From Devosia sp. (GTDB lineage Bacteria; Pseudomonadota; Alphaproteobacteria; Rhizobiales; Devosiaceae): a DNA stretch of 64,000 nt. The translations under genes and the position numbers were made by a program. A model generated the notes under the pieces. The model had not been told where the DNA came from. It worked only from the letters and a program-made list of their open reading frames with translations, and searched no databases. Of the stretch, positions 35,280 to 43,708 are shown one piece after another. The stretch is taken from assembly GCF_017744655.1 (NCBI RefSeq), contig NZ_JAGIAW010000001.1, positions 1-64,000 on the forward strand. The letters run 5' to 3'. Position 1 is the first letter of the stretch. Each line of letters begins with the position of its first letter.

Positions 35280-36575
35280 TCAGGCGCCTGTGACGCGCCA
35301 GATGACGTCGCCGACGTCGTCCGCCATGAGCAGGGCCTTGTCGGCGGCGACAGCCACGCCAACGGGACGACCGAAGGAGTGTTTTTCGTCGGCCGAGAGG
35401 AAGTCGGTGAGGATGTCCCGCGGCAGGCCGACGGGCTTGCCGTTTTCGAAGGCGACGAAGATCAGCTTGTAGCCGCTGAGCTTGCTACGGTTCCAGGAGC
35501 CGTGCTGGCCGATGGCCATGCCGGCGGGGAAGCCGGGCAGGGTGTTTTCCGGAACCCAAGTGAGGCCGAGCGAAGCGGTGTGGCCGCCGAGGGCGAAGTC
35601 CGGATGGTCCTGCTTGGAAGCCGGGTGAGCCGCGCTCTGCGGCACACGATCGTCGACCACGCCCCAATAGGAATAGGGCCAGCCGTAGAAGCCGCCATCG
35701 CGAACCGAGGTCAGGTAGTCGGGCGGGGTTTCGTCGCCGAGGCCGTCGCGTTCGTTGACGACAGTCCAGAGCACGTCTGTCGTCGGCTCCCAGGCCATGC
35801 CCACGGGATTGCGCAAACCCGCGCCATAGATGCGCGAGGTGCCGGTGGCGATATCGTATTCGTGAATACAGGCGCGATTTTCCTCGGCTGCCATGCCGGC
35901 ATCACCGATATTGCTCAGCGAACCGACGGCGACGTAGATCTTCGTACCGTCCTTGCTGGCGATGAGGTTGCGCGTCCAGTGGCCGCCGGGAACGAGGTCC
36001 ATCAGCTTCTTACCCGGCGTGGTGATCCTGGTTGCCGCGGGATCATAGGGATAGGCGAGGAGCGCGTCGCTGGCGCCGACATAGAGGATCGAGCCGATGA
36101 GCACCATGCCATAGGGCTGTCGCACGTTTTCGATATAGGCGTGACGTATTTCGGCCGTGCCGTCGCCATCGGCATCGCGCAGCAGGGTCACGCGATTGGG
36201 GCTCGTGCCCGAGGCGCGGGCGCGCTGCATGGTGGCGGACATGGCGTGATCGAAGAGTGAGCTGGGCTTGCCCGATTCACCCATGGATTCAGCAACCAGC
36301 ACGTCGCCATTGGGGAGGGCATAGACCTGGCGGGGGTGATCGAGACCCCTAGCAAAGGCGTTGACCTTGAGGCCTGCGGCGGCGGTCGGCTTGTGATCGC
36401 CTTCCCAGCCCTTGGCCGTCGGCATTTTCAGCGTCGGGATGCTGCCCTGCGCCTTGGGCGCTGGAATATCGGGCTTGGAGCCATAGACCGGGGACTTGTT
36501 TTCGCCGCCATGGCGGATCGCCACGGCCAATGCGCCAATGGCGGCAACGATCTCAGCGAAAATGGAATTGCTCAT
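35280..36575 (-). CDS. Sorbosone dehydrogenase-like beta-propeller protein (GDH/PQQ-type fold)
   Basis: A 431-residue protein. An N-terminal hydrophobic segment (about 4-20) may export or anchor it. The rest matches soluble glucose/sorbosone dehydrogenases: ARGLDHPRQVYALPNGDVLVAES, RNPVGMAWEP, NERDGLGDETPPD, FYGWPYSYWG and SFGRPVGVAV, the usual pattern of a six-bladed PQQ- or haem-linked propeller. It probably oxidises a sugar or aldehyde in the periplasm. It is the first gene of the operon with the taurine/nitrate-type importer. ATG 36575 was preferred over the open-frame start at 36626. Confidence 0.85.
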   Translation of the reverse strand: MSNSIFAEIVAAIGALAVAIRHGGENKSPVYGSKPDIPAPKAQGSIPTLKMPTAKGWEGDHKPTAAAGLKVNAFARGLDHPRQVYALPNGDVLVAESMGESGKPSSLFDHAMSATMQRARASGTSPNRVTLLRDADGDGTAEIRHAYIENVRQPYGMVLIGSILYVGASDALLAYPYDPAATRITTPGKKLMDLVPGGHWTRNLIASKDGTKIYVAVGSLSNIGDAGMAAEENRACIHEYDIATGTSRIYGAGLRNPVGMAWEPTTDVLWTVVNERDGLGDETPPDYLTSVRDGGFYGWPYSYWGVVDDRVPQSAAHPASKQDHPDFALGGHTASLGLTWVPENTLPGFPAGMAIGQHGSWNRSKLSGYKLIFVAFENGKPVGLPRDILTDFLSADEKHSFGRPVGVAVAADKALLMADDVGDVIWRVTGA

Positions 36576-36671
36576 CGCGGCATCTCGAATGACATGTATG
36601 GAACGGAAACGGCCTCTTCTTATCACGCTGTCAGTTCTGCGAAAGCGGAAATCCCTGACTTAAAACGTTCA

Positions 36672-36689
36672 TCCCCGCTTTCGCGGGGA
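36672..36689. terminator. GC hairpin between the iron operon and the propeller-enzyme operon
   Basis: Perfect 7-nt arms around TTTC; on the minus strand a short T-run (TTTT) follows after several bases. A degenerate copy (CTGCGAAAGCGGAAATCC) lies about 30 bp away. It resembles a common dispersed proteobacterial intergenic repeat and may terminate the upstream operon. Confidence 0.5.
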
Positions 36690-36717
36690 CGAGGTGGTTG
36701 GCGGTGCTGAGCGCGGC

Positions 36718-37677
36718 TTAGCGCGGCATGGGCACGAAGTCGCGACCCGAGATGTTCGAGATCAGCATGTAGCTGATGGCACCCAGCGCATAATAGGACG
36801 CGGCGGAGGCCTCTTCGCGGGGGATGACGATGAACTGGTTCTCGCGGCAGGCGTGCAAGAACTCACAGAAATTCGGCATGGCGGTTTCGAGTGCACCAAT
36901 GGCATCAGCCGGAGTTTGCATCTGGTCGGTGCGATAGGTGGCGAAAACGAAATCTGCGTCGAATTCGGGCAGGGTTTCGGCGCTGAACTCGGCGCTCTCG
37001 CCGGCCGGAATTGCCTCGATCTTGGCCGGGAAGGTGAAGCCGGCATCGCGGAGGACCTTACCCAGCGTGCCATAGGTGTGCTCGATATAGAGCTTGCCGT
37101 CATTGGCCTGGATTACGCTGGCGCTGATTGAGGCGGTGTCGATCAGGCGCTTGATCTGTGCGATCTGGCCTTCATAGCGGGTCTTGAGAACGGCGAGGCG
37201 GTCTTCGGTGCCGGTGAGTTCGGCGAGGAGATCGAAGATCTCAAAACCTGAGCGGAAATTGTCATCGAGTACAACTGTGGGCGCGATGGCCTGGAGCTGT
37301 TCGACGTCGGCGGTTTGCCAGGCAGTCGTCAGGATAAGGTCGGGCTCAAGCGCCGCGACCGCCTCGACGTCTGCTGGCAGGTTGCCGACGAACTTGATGT
37401 CTGAGTTGTCGAAGTCGACGCCGGTGAGCACCTTGCTGGAGCGAATGAAGGGCGTTCCCTCGGTGGTGGTGCGGCCGTGGCTGCCGAGCGGGAAGACGCC
37501 TAGCTCGATCAGCGGCACGGTCAGCGAGAGATCGTGCAGCGAGACGATGCGCAGCGGCTTGATGGGGATTTCCACCGTGCGGCCGGTGTCGTCGGTAAAG
37601 GTGCGGGTTTCCTGGGCGAGGGTGGCGGTGAGGCCGGCAAGGGTCAAAATACCGACGGCGATGAGTTGCTTGAACAT
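36718..37677 (-). CDS. Iron-siderophore ABC transporter binding protein (copy 4 of the operon)
   Basis: A 319-residue class III binding protein (FecB/FepB/BtuF fold). It has a signal peptide ending near LAQE, TFTDDTGRTVEIPIKPLRIVSLHD (here by parts TFTDDTGRTVEIP and RIVSLHD), ALEPDLILTTAWQ and a C-terminal segment with two Cys (FCEFLHAC). It is the last gene of the eight-gene iron operon, 21 nt after the preceding binding protein, with which it is clearly paralogous. Confidence 0.9.
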   Translation of the reverse strand: MFKQLIAVGILTLAGLTATLAQETRTFTDDTGRTVEIPIKPLRIVSLHDLSLTVPLIELGVFPLGSHGRTTTEGTPFIRSSKVLTGVDFDNSDIKFVGNLPADVEAVAALEPDLILTTAWQTADVEQLQAIAPTVVLDDNFRSGFEIFDLLAELTGTEDRLAVLKTRYEGQIAQIKRLIDTASISASVIQANDGKLYIEHTYGTLGKVLRDAGFTFPAKIEAIPAGESAEFSAETLPEFDADFVFATYRTDQMQTPADAIGALETAMPNFCEFLHACRENQFIVIPREEASAASYYALGAISYMLISNISGRDFVPMPR

Positions 37678-37698
37678 GATCGGGTTTCCCGGTTGCAA

Positions 37699-38670
37699 TT
37701 ATTCGGCCAGCGCGTCGAGATCGCGGCCGGAAATGGCGGCGAGGACGGCCGAGGCCATCATGCCGGCGGCGGTATAGGAGCGAGCGACGGCGTCTTCGCG
37801 CGGCACGAGCACGAAGCGTTCGCCCGCGCAGGCGGTTAGGAACTGGCAGAAGCTCGGGGTGACCGTCTCGATATCGGCGATGGCTTCCTGCGGGCTCTGG
37901 CCGCGGGCGGCGTCATAGGTGAGGAACATGAAATCGGCGTCGAAGGCGGGGAGTTCTTCACCTGAGAAGAAGGTGCGCTCGGTGCCTTCGAGACCGTCGA
38001 TCACTGCGGGGAAGGTGAAGCCGGCATCGCGCAGAACCTTGCCGATGACGCCATAGGTGTGCCAGGCGGCGATCTGGCCTTCCTGGGTCAGAATGATCGA
38101 GGCGGAAATATCCCGCTCGCCGATAACGGCCTTCACCTGATCGACCTGCGCCTCGTAGCGCGACTTGAGGATGGCGAGCTTGTCCTGGGTATTGGTCAGT
38201 TCGGCGATATCTTCGAAGGTCGCCAGTTCGCCGCGCACATTGTCTTCGACGAAGACAGTCGGGGCGATGACTTCGAGCTGTTCGGCTGATGCTTCCTGGA
38301 AACTCGAGGTGATGATCAGGTCGGGTTCCAGCGCGGCGATGGCTTCGAGATCGGCAGGCGAACCGCCGACATTGACGATGTCGGAATTTTCAAAGGTCAC
38401 GCCGGTCAGCGTGGCGGCGCCGCGCATGAAGGGGCCGGCCTCACCATTGCGGCCGAAAGCGCCGACCGGGATGATGCCGAGTTCGACGAGCGGCACGGTG
38501 AGCGAGCTGTCGTGGAGGGTAACGATGCGCTTGGGCGCAACGGGAACTTCCACGGTGCGGCCGGCGTCGTCGGTATAGGAGCGGGTCTCCTGGGCCATGG
38601 CCGGGACGGCGAGCAGCAGGGCGAGGGCCGCCGTGGCGATCAGCGCGGCGTGGCGGGTGAGGGGCGTCAT
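37699..38670 (-). CDS. Iron-siderophore ABC transporter binding protein (copy 3)
   Basis: A 323-residue paralogue of its neighbour: signal peptide ending AMAQE, YTDDAGRTVEVPVAPKRIV, LEPDLIITSSFQEA, AGFTFPAVIDGL and the C-terminal FCQFLTAC cysteine pair. GGAGA precedes ATG 38670. The close similarity and adjacent position to the copy at 36718-37677 suggest tandem duplication. Confidence 0.9.
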   Translation of the reverse strand: MTPLTRHAALIATAALALLLAVPAMAQETRSYTDDAGRTVEVPVAPKRIVTLHDSSLTVPLVELGIIPVGAFGRNGEAGPFMRGAATLTGVTFENSDIVNVGGSPADLEAIAALEPDLIITSSFQEASAEQLEVIAPTVFVEDNVRGELATFEDIAELTNTQDKLAILKSRYEAQVDQVKAVIGERDISASIILTQEGQIAAWHTYGVIGKVLRDAGFTFPAVIDGLEGTERTFFSGEELPAFDADFMFLTYDAARGQSPQEAIADIETVTPSFCQFLTACAGERFVLVPREDAVARSYTAAGMMASAVLAAISGRDLDALAE

Positions 38671-38716
38671 TTCTAGTCTCCAGTGTCGCTTTGGGTGGGG
38701 CCCGTTTTCGACGACT

Positions 38717-39634
38717 TCAGTGTGCTGCTGTCTTTGGCTGGGCGATAACCTCGTCCACGCACCAGCGCAGGGTCATCTCGCCGCCGCCTTCGGCGACGAC
38801 GCCGCAATTGCCCTGGACCATGAAATCCTGGGCGTGCATGCGAATGGAAAGCCGGGCCCCGGCAAGCTCGGCTTCGAGGGTGAGAAGGTCGCCTTCGTGA
38901 GCGTCTTCGGGAATGTCGCCGCCGAGGGAGACCGCTGACGTGCCGAGGCCGTTTTCGGTGGCCCATTTGAGCGCGGCGAGTTCGGCGACCTGGGCCGGTT
39001 CGGGCTCGTCGGAGCGGCCCTTATAGGTCGGGAGGTAGACTTCGTTGCGGCCGATGGCATCAAGGAAGCCTTCGGCGTGCTCTGCCGTCATGCGACCGTA
39101 GCGCTGGCGCTGGGGCATGACGACGAGCGAGGCGGCAAAGCGGCAGCCGCCGATATGGGTCGCCTGGACGATGTTGAACTCTGCCGGGTCGGCGATCTTG
39201 ACCAGGGCTTTGTAAGTCGAAAAGCCGTGGCGAGCGCAGCAGGCGTCGCGCCGGCTATCGGTGCAGCAGATAATGGTCGGGCGCGTGTCCGGCGTGCCTG
39301 CAAACACCTTGCCGCCGACATAGTCGCGAATGGCGGTGATCAGCTCTGACTCGTCGGCAAAGTGGGCGTAGACGTTTTCCGGCAGGGCATGGAGCGTCGG
39401 CAGCTTGCCTTCTGCTTCGACCTTGTCGATCAGGGCCACATGGAGCTTGGCGTGGGCCGCTTTATGCAGCACCTCGGAGAGCTCCGGCGACATATCGACC
39501 GACTCCCAGCGCGGCGTCCGCCATTTGCCGCGCGGCCAGGCGAGCATGAGAACACGCTTGGGTGCATCACCCGTGCCGGCCAGGGGCTCGCCGCGTTCGC
39601 GGCAGAGATCGGTGCAGAAGACATGCTTACCCAT
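38717..39634 (-). CDS. Sucrase/ferredoxin-like (thioredoxin-fold [2Fe-2S]) protein
   Basis: A 305-residue cytosolic protein of the Suc_Fer-like family (PF06999). It has N-terminal FCTDLCRERGEPLAGT (Cys7, Cys11), a central CCTDSRRDACCARHG (Cys123, 124, 132, 133) and HIGGCRFAASLVV (His160, Cys164), the residues expected to ligate a [2Fe-2S] cluster. Encoded between siderophore-binding proteins (1-nt TAATG overlap with one), it is a good candidate for a reductase that frees iron from imported siderophore; that role is inferred from context. Confidence 0.82.
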   Translation of the reverse strand: MGKHVFCTDLCRERGEPLAGTGDAPKRVLMLAWPRGKWRTPRWESVDMSPELSEVLHKAAHAKLHVALIDKVEAEGKLPTLHALPENVYAHFADESELITAIRDYVGGKVFAGTPDTRPTIICCTDSRRDACCARHGFSTYKALVKIADPAEFNIVQATHIGGCRFAASLVVMPQRQRYGRMTAEHAEGFLDAIGRNEVYLPTYKGRSDEPEPAQVAELAALKWATENGLGTSAVSLGGDIPEDAHEGDLLTLEAELAGARLSIRMHAQDFMVQGNCGVVAEGGGEMTLRWCVDEVIAQPKTAAH

Positions 39635-40611
39635 TACTTGGCTTCTTCAAACGGGACGAAAGAACGGCCGGCGACATGGGTCTCGACGAGATCGAGCGCG
39701 AGGTCGAGGCCGGCCATGGTGCTGCCGAACGTGGGACCGGGCAGCAGGACCATCTGGCCGTTCCTGCAGGCGGTGAGGGCCTGGCACCAGCCGGGTGCGA
39801 ATTTTTCGTATGCGGCGCGCACGGCTTCGGGCGTGGCATCGGGCTGCTGACGATAAAAGCCGAAGATGAAATCGGCATCGAGTTCTTGGATCAGCTCTGC
39901 GCTCCACGAGGCTTGCGTCGCTTCGAGGGCGGAAACGGCGGCAGGCTGGGTAAAGCCGAGATCGGAGAGCACCTGAGCAATGGCGCCGAGATTGGCGCGA
40001 TAGACCCAGAGTTCTTCGCCGGCCGGGAACATGAACGTCATGGTCGCGGAGATGGCGGAGGTGTCGCCGATATAGGACTTGGTGCGTTCGACATTGTCGA
40101 GATAGCGCTGGTAGCGCGCTTCGAAATTGCCAGCCTGGCCGCTGACATCGGCCAGGGTGCGCAGGGTTTCGACGAGGCCGAGGGCGCTATTGTCGACCAC
40201 GAGGGTGGGCGCGATGGCCTGAAGCTGGTCGACGACGGACGGGTCGGTATAGGTGCCGCCGATGATGAGATCGGGCTGCAGGGCAGCGATGGCTTCCAGG
40301 TCGAGGGCGTTGAACTGGCCGACATATTTGATGTCGGTGTTCGAATAGTCGATGCCGAGGGTATCCATGCCGCCGCGGAGGTAAGTCTTGCCATCGGCAT
40401 CGACGCGGCCGGCGCTGCCGACCAGGGCAGCGCCCAGTTCATAGAGGGGCAGGGCGACGATCTGGTCGTTGAGCGCGACGATGCGTTGCGGGGCGACTGG
40501 AATGTCGAAGGTGCCGTTGGCGGCGGTGACGGAACGGGTTTCCTGCGCGAAGGCGGGGAGGGCGAGGCCGAGCGCCAGGGTGAGGGCAACAAAGGCAGTG
40601 CGGAAGATCAT
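39634..40611 (-). CDS. Iron-siderophore ABC transporter binding protein (copy 2)
   Basis: A 325-residue class III binding protein with a signal peptide (ending AFAQE), TFDIPVAPQRIVALND, LEAIAALQPDLIIGG and a C-terminal WCQALTAC segment like its paralogues. Its stop overlaps the start of the sucrase-ferredoxin-like gene. Confidence 0.9.
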   Translation of the reverse strand: MIFRTAFVALTLALGLALPAFAQETRSVTAANGTFDIPVAPQRIVALNDQIVALPLYELGAALVGSAGRVDADGKTYLRGGMDTLGIDYSNTDIKYVGQFNALDLEAIAALQPDLIIGGTYTDPSVVDQLQAIAPTLVVDNSALGLVETLRTLADVSGQAGNFEARYQRYLDNVERTKSYIGDTSAISATMTFMFPAGEELWVYRANLGAIAQVLSDLGFTQPAAVSALEATQASWSAELIQELDADFIFGFYRQQPDATPEAVRAAYEKFAPGWCQALTACRNGQMVLLPGPTFGSTMAGLDLALDLVETHVAGRSFVPFEEAK

Positions 40612-40642
40612 CGGATAGTCTCCACGAAAGGTCAGAGCGGAA

Positions 40643-41611
40643 TTACTGGAGGTCGCCTTCGACTACGGTTGCCGGATCGCCATCGGCAGCGGCTTCGAGC
40701 AGCGGCACGAGGAAGTCGACGGCAACCGGGATGGACAGAAGCTCCTGGCGGGCGATGGCCGCGAGGTGCTCATCGGTGAGGAAGATTTCGCCGCCCTTGG
40801 CGCTCGCCTTAAGGAATGGTCGGGCGGGGTAATCGAGCGATTCCTGCAAAGCCGCCGAACCGCCGTACCAAACGAGAACGTCGGCATCGATCGGCTCGAT
40901 GAGTTCGGGCGAGACGAGGTTGAAGAAGGCGGTTTCGGTGATGTCGTCGAGCGCGGTGGGCGTCACGAAGCCGAATTCGTTGAGGAATTTGGCGCGGATA
41001 TCGAGCTTGTTGAAGGCGCTGAATTCGCCTTCGACGATGCGGCCGACAACGGCTGTCTTGCCGGCCCATTCGGGATGGGTTTCGCGGACTTCGGCAAAGC
41101 GGGCGTGGATGGCATCGATCTGGCGCTGCGCTTCGGCCTCGGCGCCGATGGCGCGGCCGGCGATCAGGGCGCGCTGATCCCAGGGCAGTTCATAATCGCC
41201 GAGGCCGCTGGGGATGGCGACGACCGGCGCGATGAGACTGAGCTTTGCATAGAGGTCTTCATCGATGCCGGAGGCGAGGGCGATGATGACGTCGGGATTG
41301 GTCGAGGCAACCAGCTCGGGATCGATGTCTCCGGCGAAGACCACGGGCTCTCCGATGAGCAGCGACTGGCCCCACGGGGGCGTCGTGGACGGGAACTTGT
41401 CGCGCCATTCGCGCACGATAACGGGGCTGACCCCAAGCTTGAGCAGGTTGCCGATACCACCATAATCGACGCTGGCGACGCGTTCGGGTTTGGTTTCGAT
41501 GATTGTCGTGCCGAACTTGTGCTCGATGGTGACCGGGAATTCCTGCGCGATAGCCGGCGTGGCCAGCGCGAGGGCCAGGATGGCGGCGAGCAGGCCTAAA
41601 CGAAACGACAT
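40643..41611 (-). CDS. Iron-siderophore ABC transporter binding protein (copy 1, divergent type)
   Basis: A 322-residue class III binding protein: signal peptide ending AIAQE, IEHKFGTTIIETKPERVASVDYG, STNPDVIIALASGI, and SLIAPVVAIP. It lacks the C-terminal cysteine pair of the other three and is closer to typical FhuD/FepB-like iron-siderophore binders. It directly follows the permeases (13 nt) and has GAGGA before ATG 41611, so it is probably the original partner of the transporter. Confidence 0.9.
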   Translation of the reverse strand: MSFRLGLLAAILALALATPAIAQEFPVTIEHKFGTTIIETKPERVASVDYGGIGNLLKLGVSPVIVREWRDKFPSTTPPWGQSLLIGEPVVFAGDIDPELVASTNPDVIIALASGIDEDLYAKLSLIAPVVAIPSGLGDYELPWDQRALIAGRAIGAEAEAQRQIDAIHARFAEVRETHPEWAGKTAVVGRIVEGEFSAFNKLDIRAKFLNEFGFVTPTALDDITETAFFNLVSPELIEPIDADVLVWYGGSAALQESLDYPARPFLKASAKGGEIFLTDEHLAAIARQELLSIPVAVDFLVPLLEAAADGDPATVVEGDLQ

Positions 41612-41624
41612 GAAATCCTCCAAA

Positions 41625-42686
41625 TCAATGCGATGCGGTGGAACGGCTGCGCACCATCAGCATGATGAAGAGCGGCACGCCGATGAGGGCGGTGAGCAGA
41701 CCAGCGGGAATTTGAATGGGTGCGAAGGCGGCGCGGCCGATGAGATCGGCGAGCGAGACCAGCACGGCGCCCACCATGGCGGTGATCAGGAGATTGAGGC
41801 CGATGCCGGCCGGGGCGATGCGACGCGCGGCATGGGGCGCGATGAGGCCGACAAAGCCGAGTGGCCCGACGACCGATGTGGCGATGGCCGCAAGGGCCAC
41901 AGCGATGGTGAGTTGCAGATTGCGGATCAGCTTTGTGCGAACGCCAAGGCTAACGGCCGTTGCTTCGCCCAGGCGGGTCGCCGAGGAACTGCGGCTGATG
42001 GCGAGGAGGGCGGGGAGCAATACCGCGCACCAGATGCCCAAAGTCCAGACGTCGCTCCAGCTCGCGGCATTGATTGAGCCGGCGAGCCAGGAGAGGGCGG
42101 CCATGGCGCGGTCGATGTCGCCATAGGTCATGAGGGCCGAGGTGATCGATGAGATGAAGGTCGAAAGCCCGATGCCCATGAGGATGAAACGAATGGCGCT
42201 GCCGCCCTGGCGGGTGTGGGACAGGCCCTGGATGGCGAGGGCGACGAGAATGGCGCCGGCAAAGGCGGCCCAAGGGCGGAGGGCCCCGGAAACATCGGGG
42301 AAAACGACGGTCAGGGTGACGACGGCGAGGGCTGCGCCCTGGCTGACGCCGACGAGCGAAGGGTCGGCGAGGCCGTTTCGCGTCGTGTTCTGCAGAGCGG
42401 CGCCTGAAAGCGCCATCATGGCGCCGACGAGGGCGGCAGCGAGGGTGCGCGGGAAGCGGAATTCCCAGACGACATTGTCGACAGCGCGGCTGATGCTCAG
42501 GCCTCTCAAGGTGTCGATGACCTCACTGAGGGCGACGCCATAGGTGCCGGTGGCTAGGCTAACGCAGCAGGTTAGGAGCAGGACCAGCGCGAGCAGAACC
42601 AAGGCGACGAGGGCGCGGACCGGGAGGCGGAGGGCGAGCCGTTCGGATCCGCTACGCAGGACCCAGTGGCGGGCGGGGGCCGACAT
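41625..42686 (-). CDS. Iron-siderophore ABC transporter permease (FecCD family, FepG-like)
   Basis: A 353-residue polytopic protein with FecCD signatures: FRFPRTLAAALVGAMMALSGAALQNTTRNGLADPSLVG (parts RFPRTLAAALVGA and NGLADPSLVGVSQGA), GPLGFVGLIAPHAAR and LADLIGR. ATG 42686 shares a base with the stop of the preceding permease gene. The longer open frame to 42935 overlaps that gene and is not used. Confidence 0.92.
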   Translation of the reverse strand: MSAPARHWVLRSGSERLALRLPVRALVALVLLALVLLLTCCVSLATGTYGVALSEVIDTLRGLSISRAVDNVVWEFRFPRTLAAALVGAMMALSGAALQNTTRNGLADPSLVGVSQGAALAVVTLTVVFPDVSGALRPWAAFAGAILVALAIQGLSHTRQGGSAIRFILMGIGLSTFISSITSALMTYGDIDRAMAALSWLAGSINAASWSDVWTLGIWCAVLLPALLAISRSSSATRLGEATAVSLGVRTKLIRNLQLTIAVALAAIATSVVGPLGFVGLIAPHAARRIAPAGIGLNLLITAMVGAVLVSLADLIGRAAFAPIQIPAGLLTALIGVPLFIMLMVRSRSTASH

Positions 42687-43708
42687 CAGCGCGTTCTCCG
42701 GCGGACGAGCTGGACGAAAAGCGGTGCGCCGATCATGGCGGTGATGATGCCCGTAGAAATTTCGCGCGGCGGGATGGCGATGCGTGCAATGGTGTCGACG
42801 CCGAGGAGGTAGACGGCGCCGGCTAATGCTGCATAGGGCACGATCCAGCGATAGTCGGAGCCGACATAGAGGCGCACGACGTGGGGAATGACGAGGCCGA
42901 TGAAGCCGAGCGGGCCGGCGAGGGCGACCGAACACGCCGTCAACACGACGACCACGGCCAGCAATTGCATTTTTAGCGCTCCGGTCTTTACGCCGAGGCC
43001 TTGGGCCACCTCGTCGCCCATGGCGAGGACGGTGACGCGCGGGGCGAGGAGGACGCCGCCGATGAGGGCGAGGGCGATTGGCGGGCCGACATAGAGCAGC
43101 AGGGTGATGTCGCGACCAGCCAGACCGCCGGTCAGCCAGACGCGGAGGTTTTCAAACGTATCCTGATCGAGCAGGTGGACGACGGAGATGACGGCGCTGA
43201 GGAAGGCGCTGATGGCGGCGCCGGAAAGGGTAAGGCTGAGCGGGGTTGCGCCGCCCGGCACGAGGCGGGCGATGAGATAGACGACGAGCGCTGCGCCGAG
43301 CGCCCCCAGCATGGCGATCCAGGGGATGAAGAGCATGCTGGAAAGGCCGAATACGCGGGTGGCAATCACCACCGCGAAGGCGGCGCCGGAGGTAAGACCG
43401 AGCAGGGCCGGATCGGCAAGAGGATTGCGCGTCACGCCCTGCATCAGGGCGCCGGCGAGGGAGAGGCTGGCCCCGACGATCACGGCCAGCACGGCGCGGG
43501 GCAGGCGCAGATTGCGTACGATGACGTGGTCGAAGACAGTCTGGTCAAAATTGGTCAGCGCTTCGATGACAGTGCCGAGCGAGAGTTGCTTGGCGCCGAC
43601 GGCGATGTGCAGCAGGAAGGCGAGGACCAGAACGCCGACAAGCACCGGAACGCCGCTCCAGGCCCGGACGGGATGCGTGCCGGTAGTGGGGGCGATCATC
43701 GTGCTCAT
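42686..43708 (-). CDS. Iron-siderophore ABC transporter permease (FecCD family, FepD-like)
   Basis: A 340-residue permease with LRLPRAVLAVIVGASLSLAG, GVTRNPLADPALLG, GPLGFIGLVIPHVVR and IPPREISTGIITAMIGAP. It forms a heterodimer with the following permease. ATG 43708 overlaps the ATPase stop (ATGA). Confidence 0.92.
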   Translation of the reverse strand: MSTMIAPTTGTHPVRAWSGVPVLVGVLVLAFLLHIAVGAKQLSLGTVIEALTNFDQTVFDHVIVRNLRLPRAVLAVIVGASLSLAGALMQGVTRNPLADPALLGLTSGAAFAVVIATRVFGLSSMLFIPWIAMLGALGAALVVYLIARLVPGGATPLSLTLSGAAISAFLSAVISVVHLLDQDTFENLRVWLTGGLAGRDITLLLYVGPPIALALIGGVLLAPRVTVLAMGDEVAQGLGVKTGALKMQLLAVVVVLTACSVALAGPLGFIGLVIPHVVRLYVGSDYRWIVPYAALAGAVYLLGVDTIARIAIPPREISTGIITAMIGAPLFVQLVRRRTR

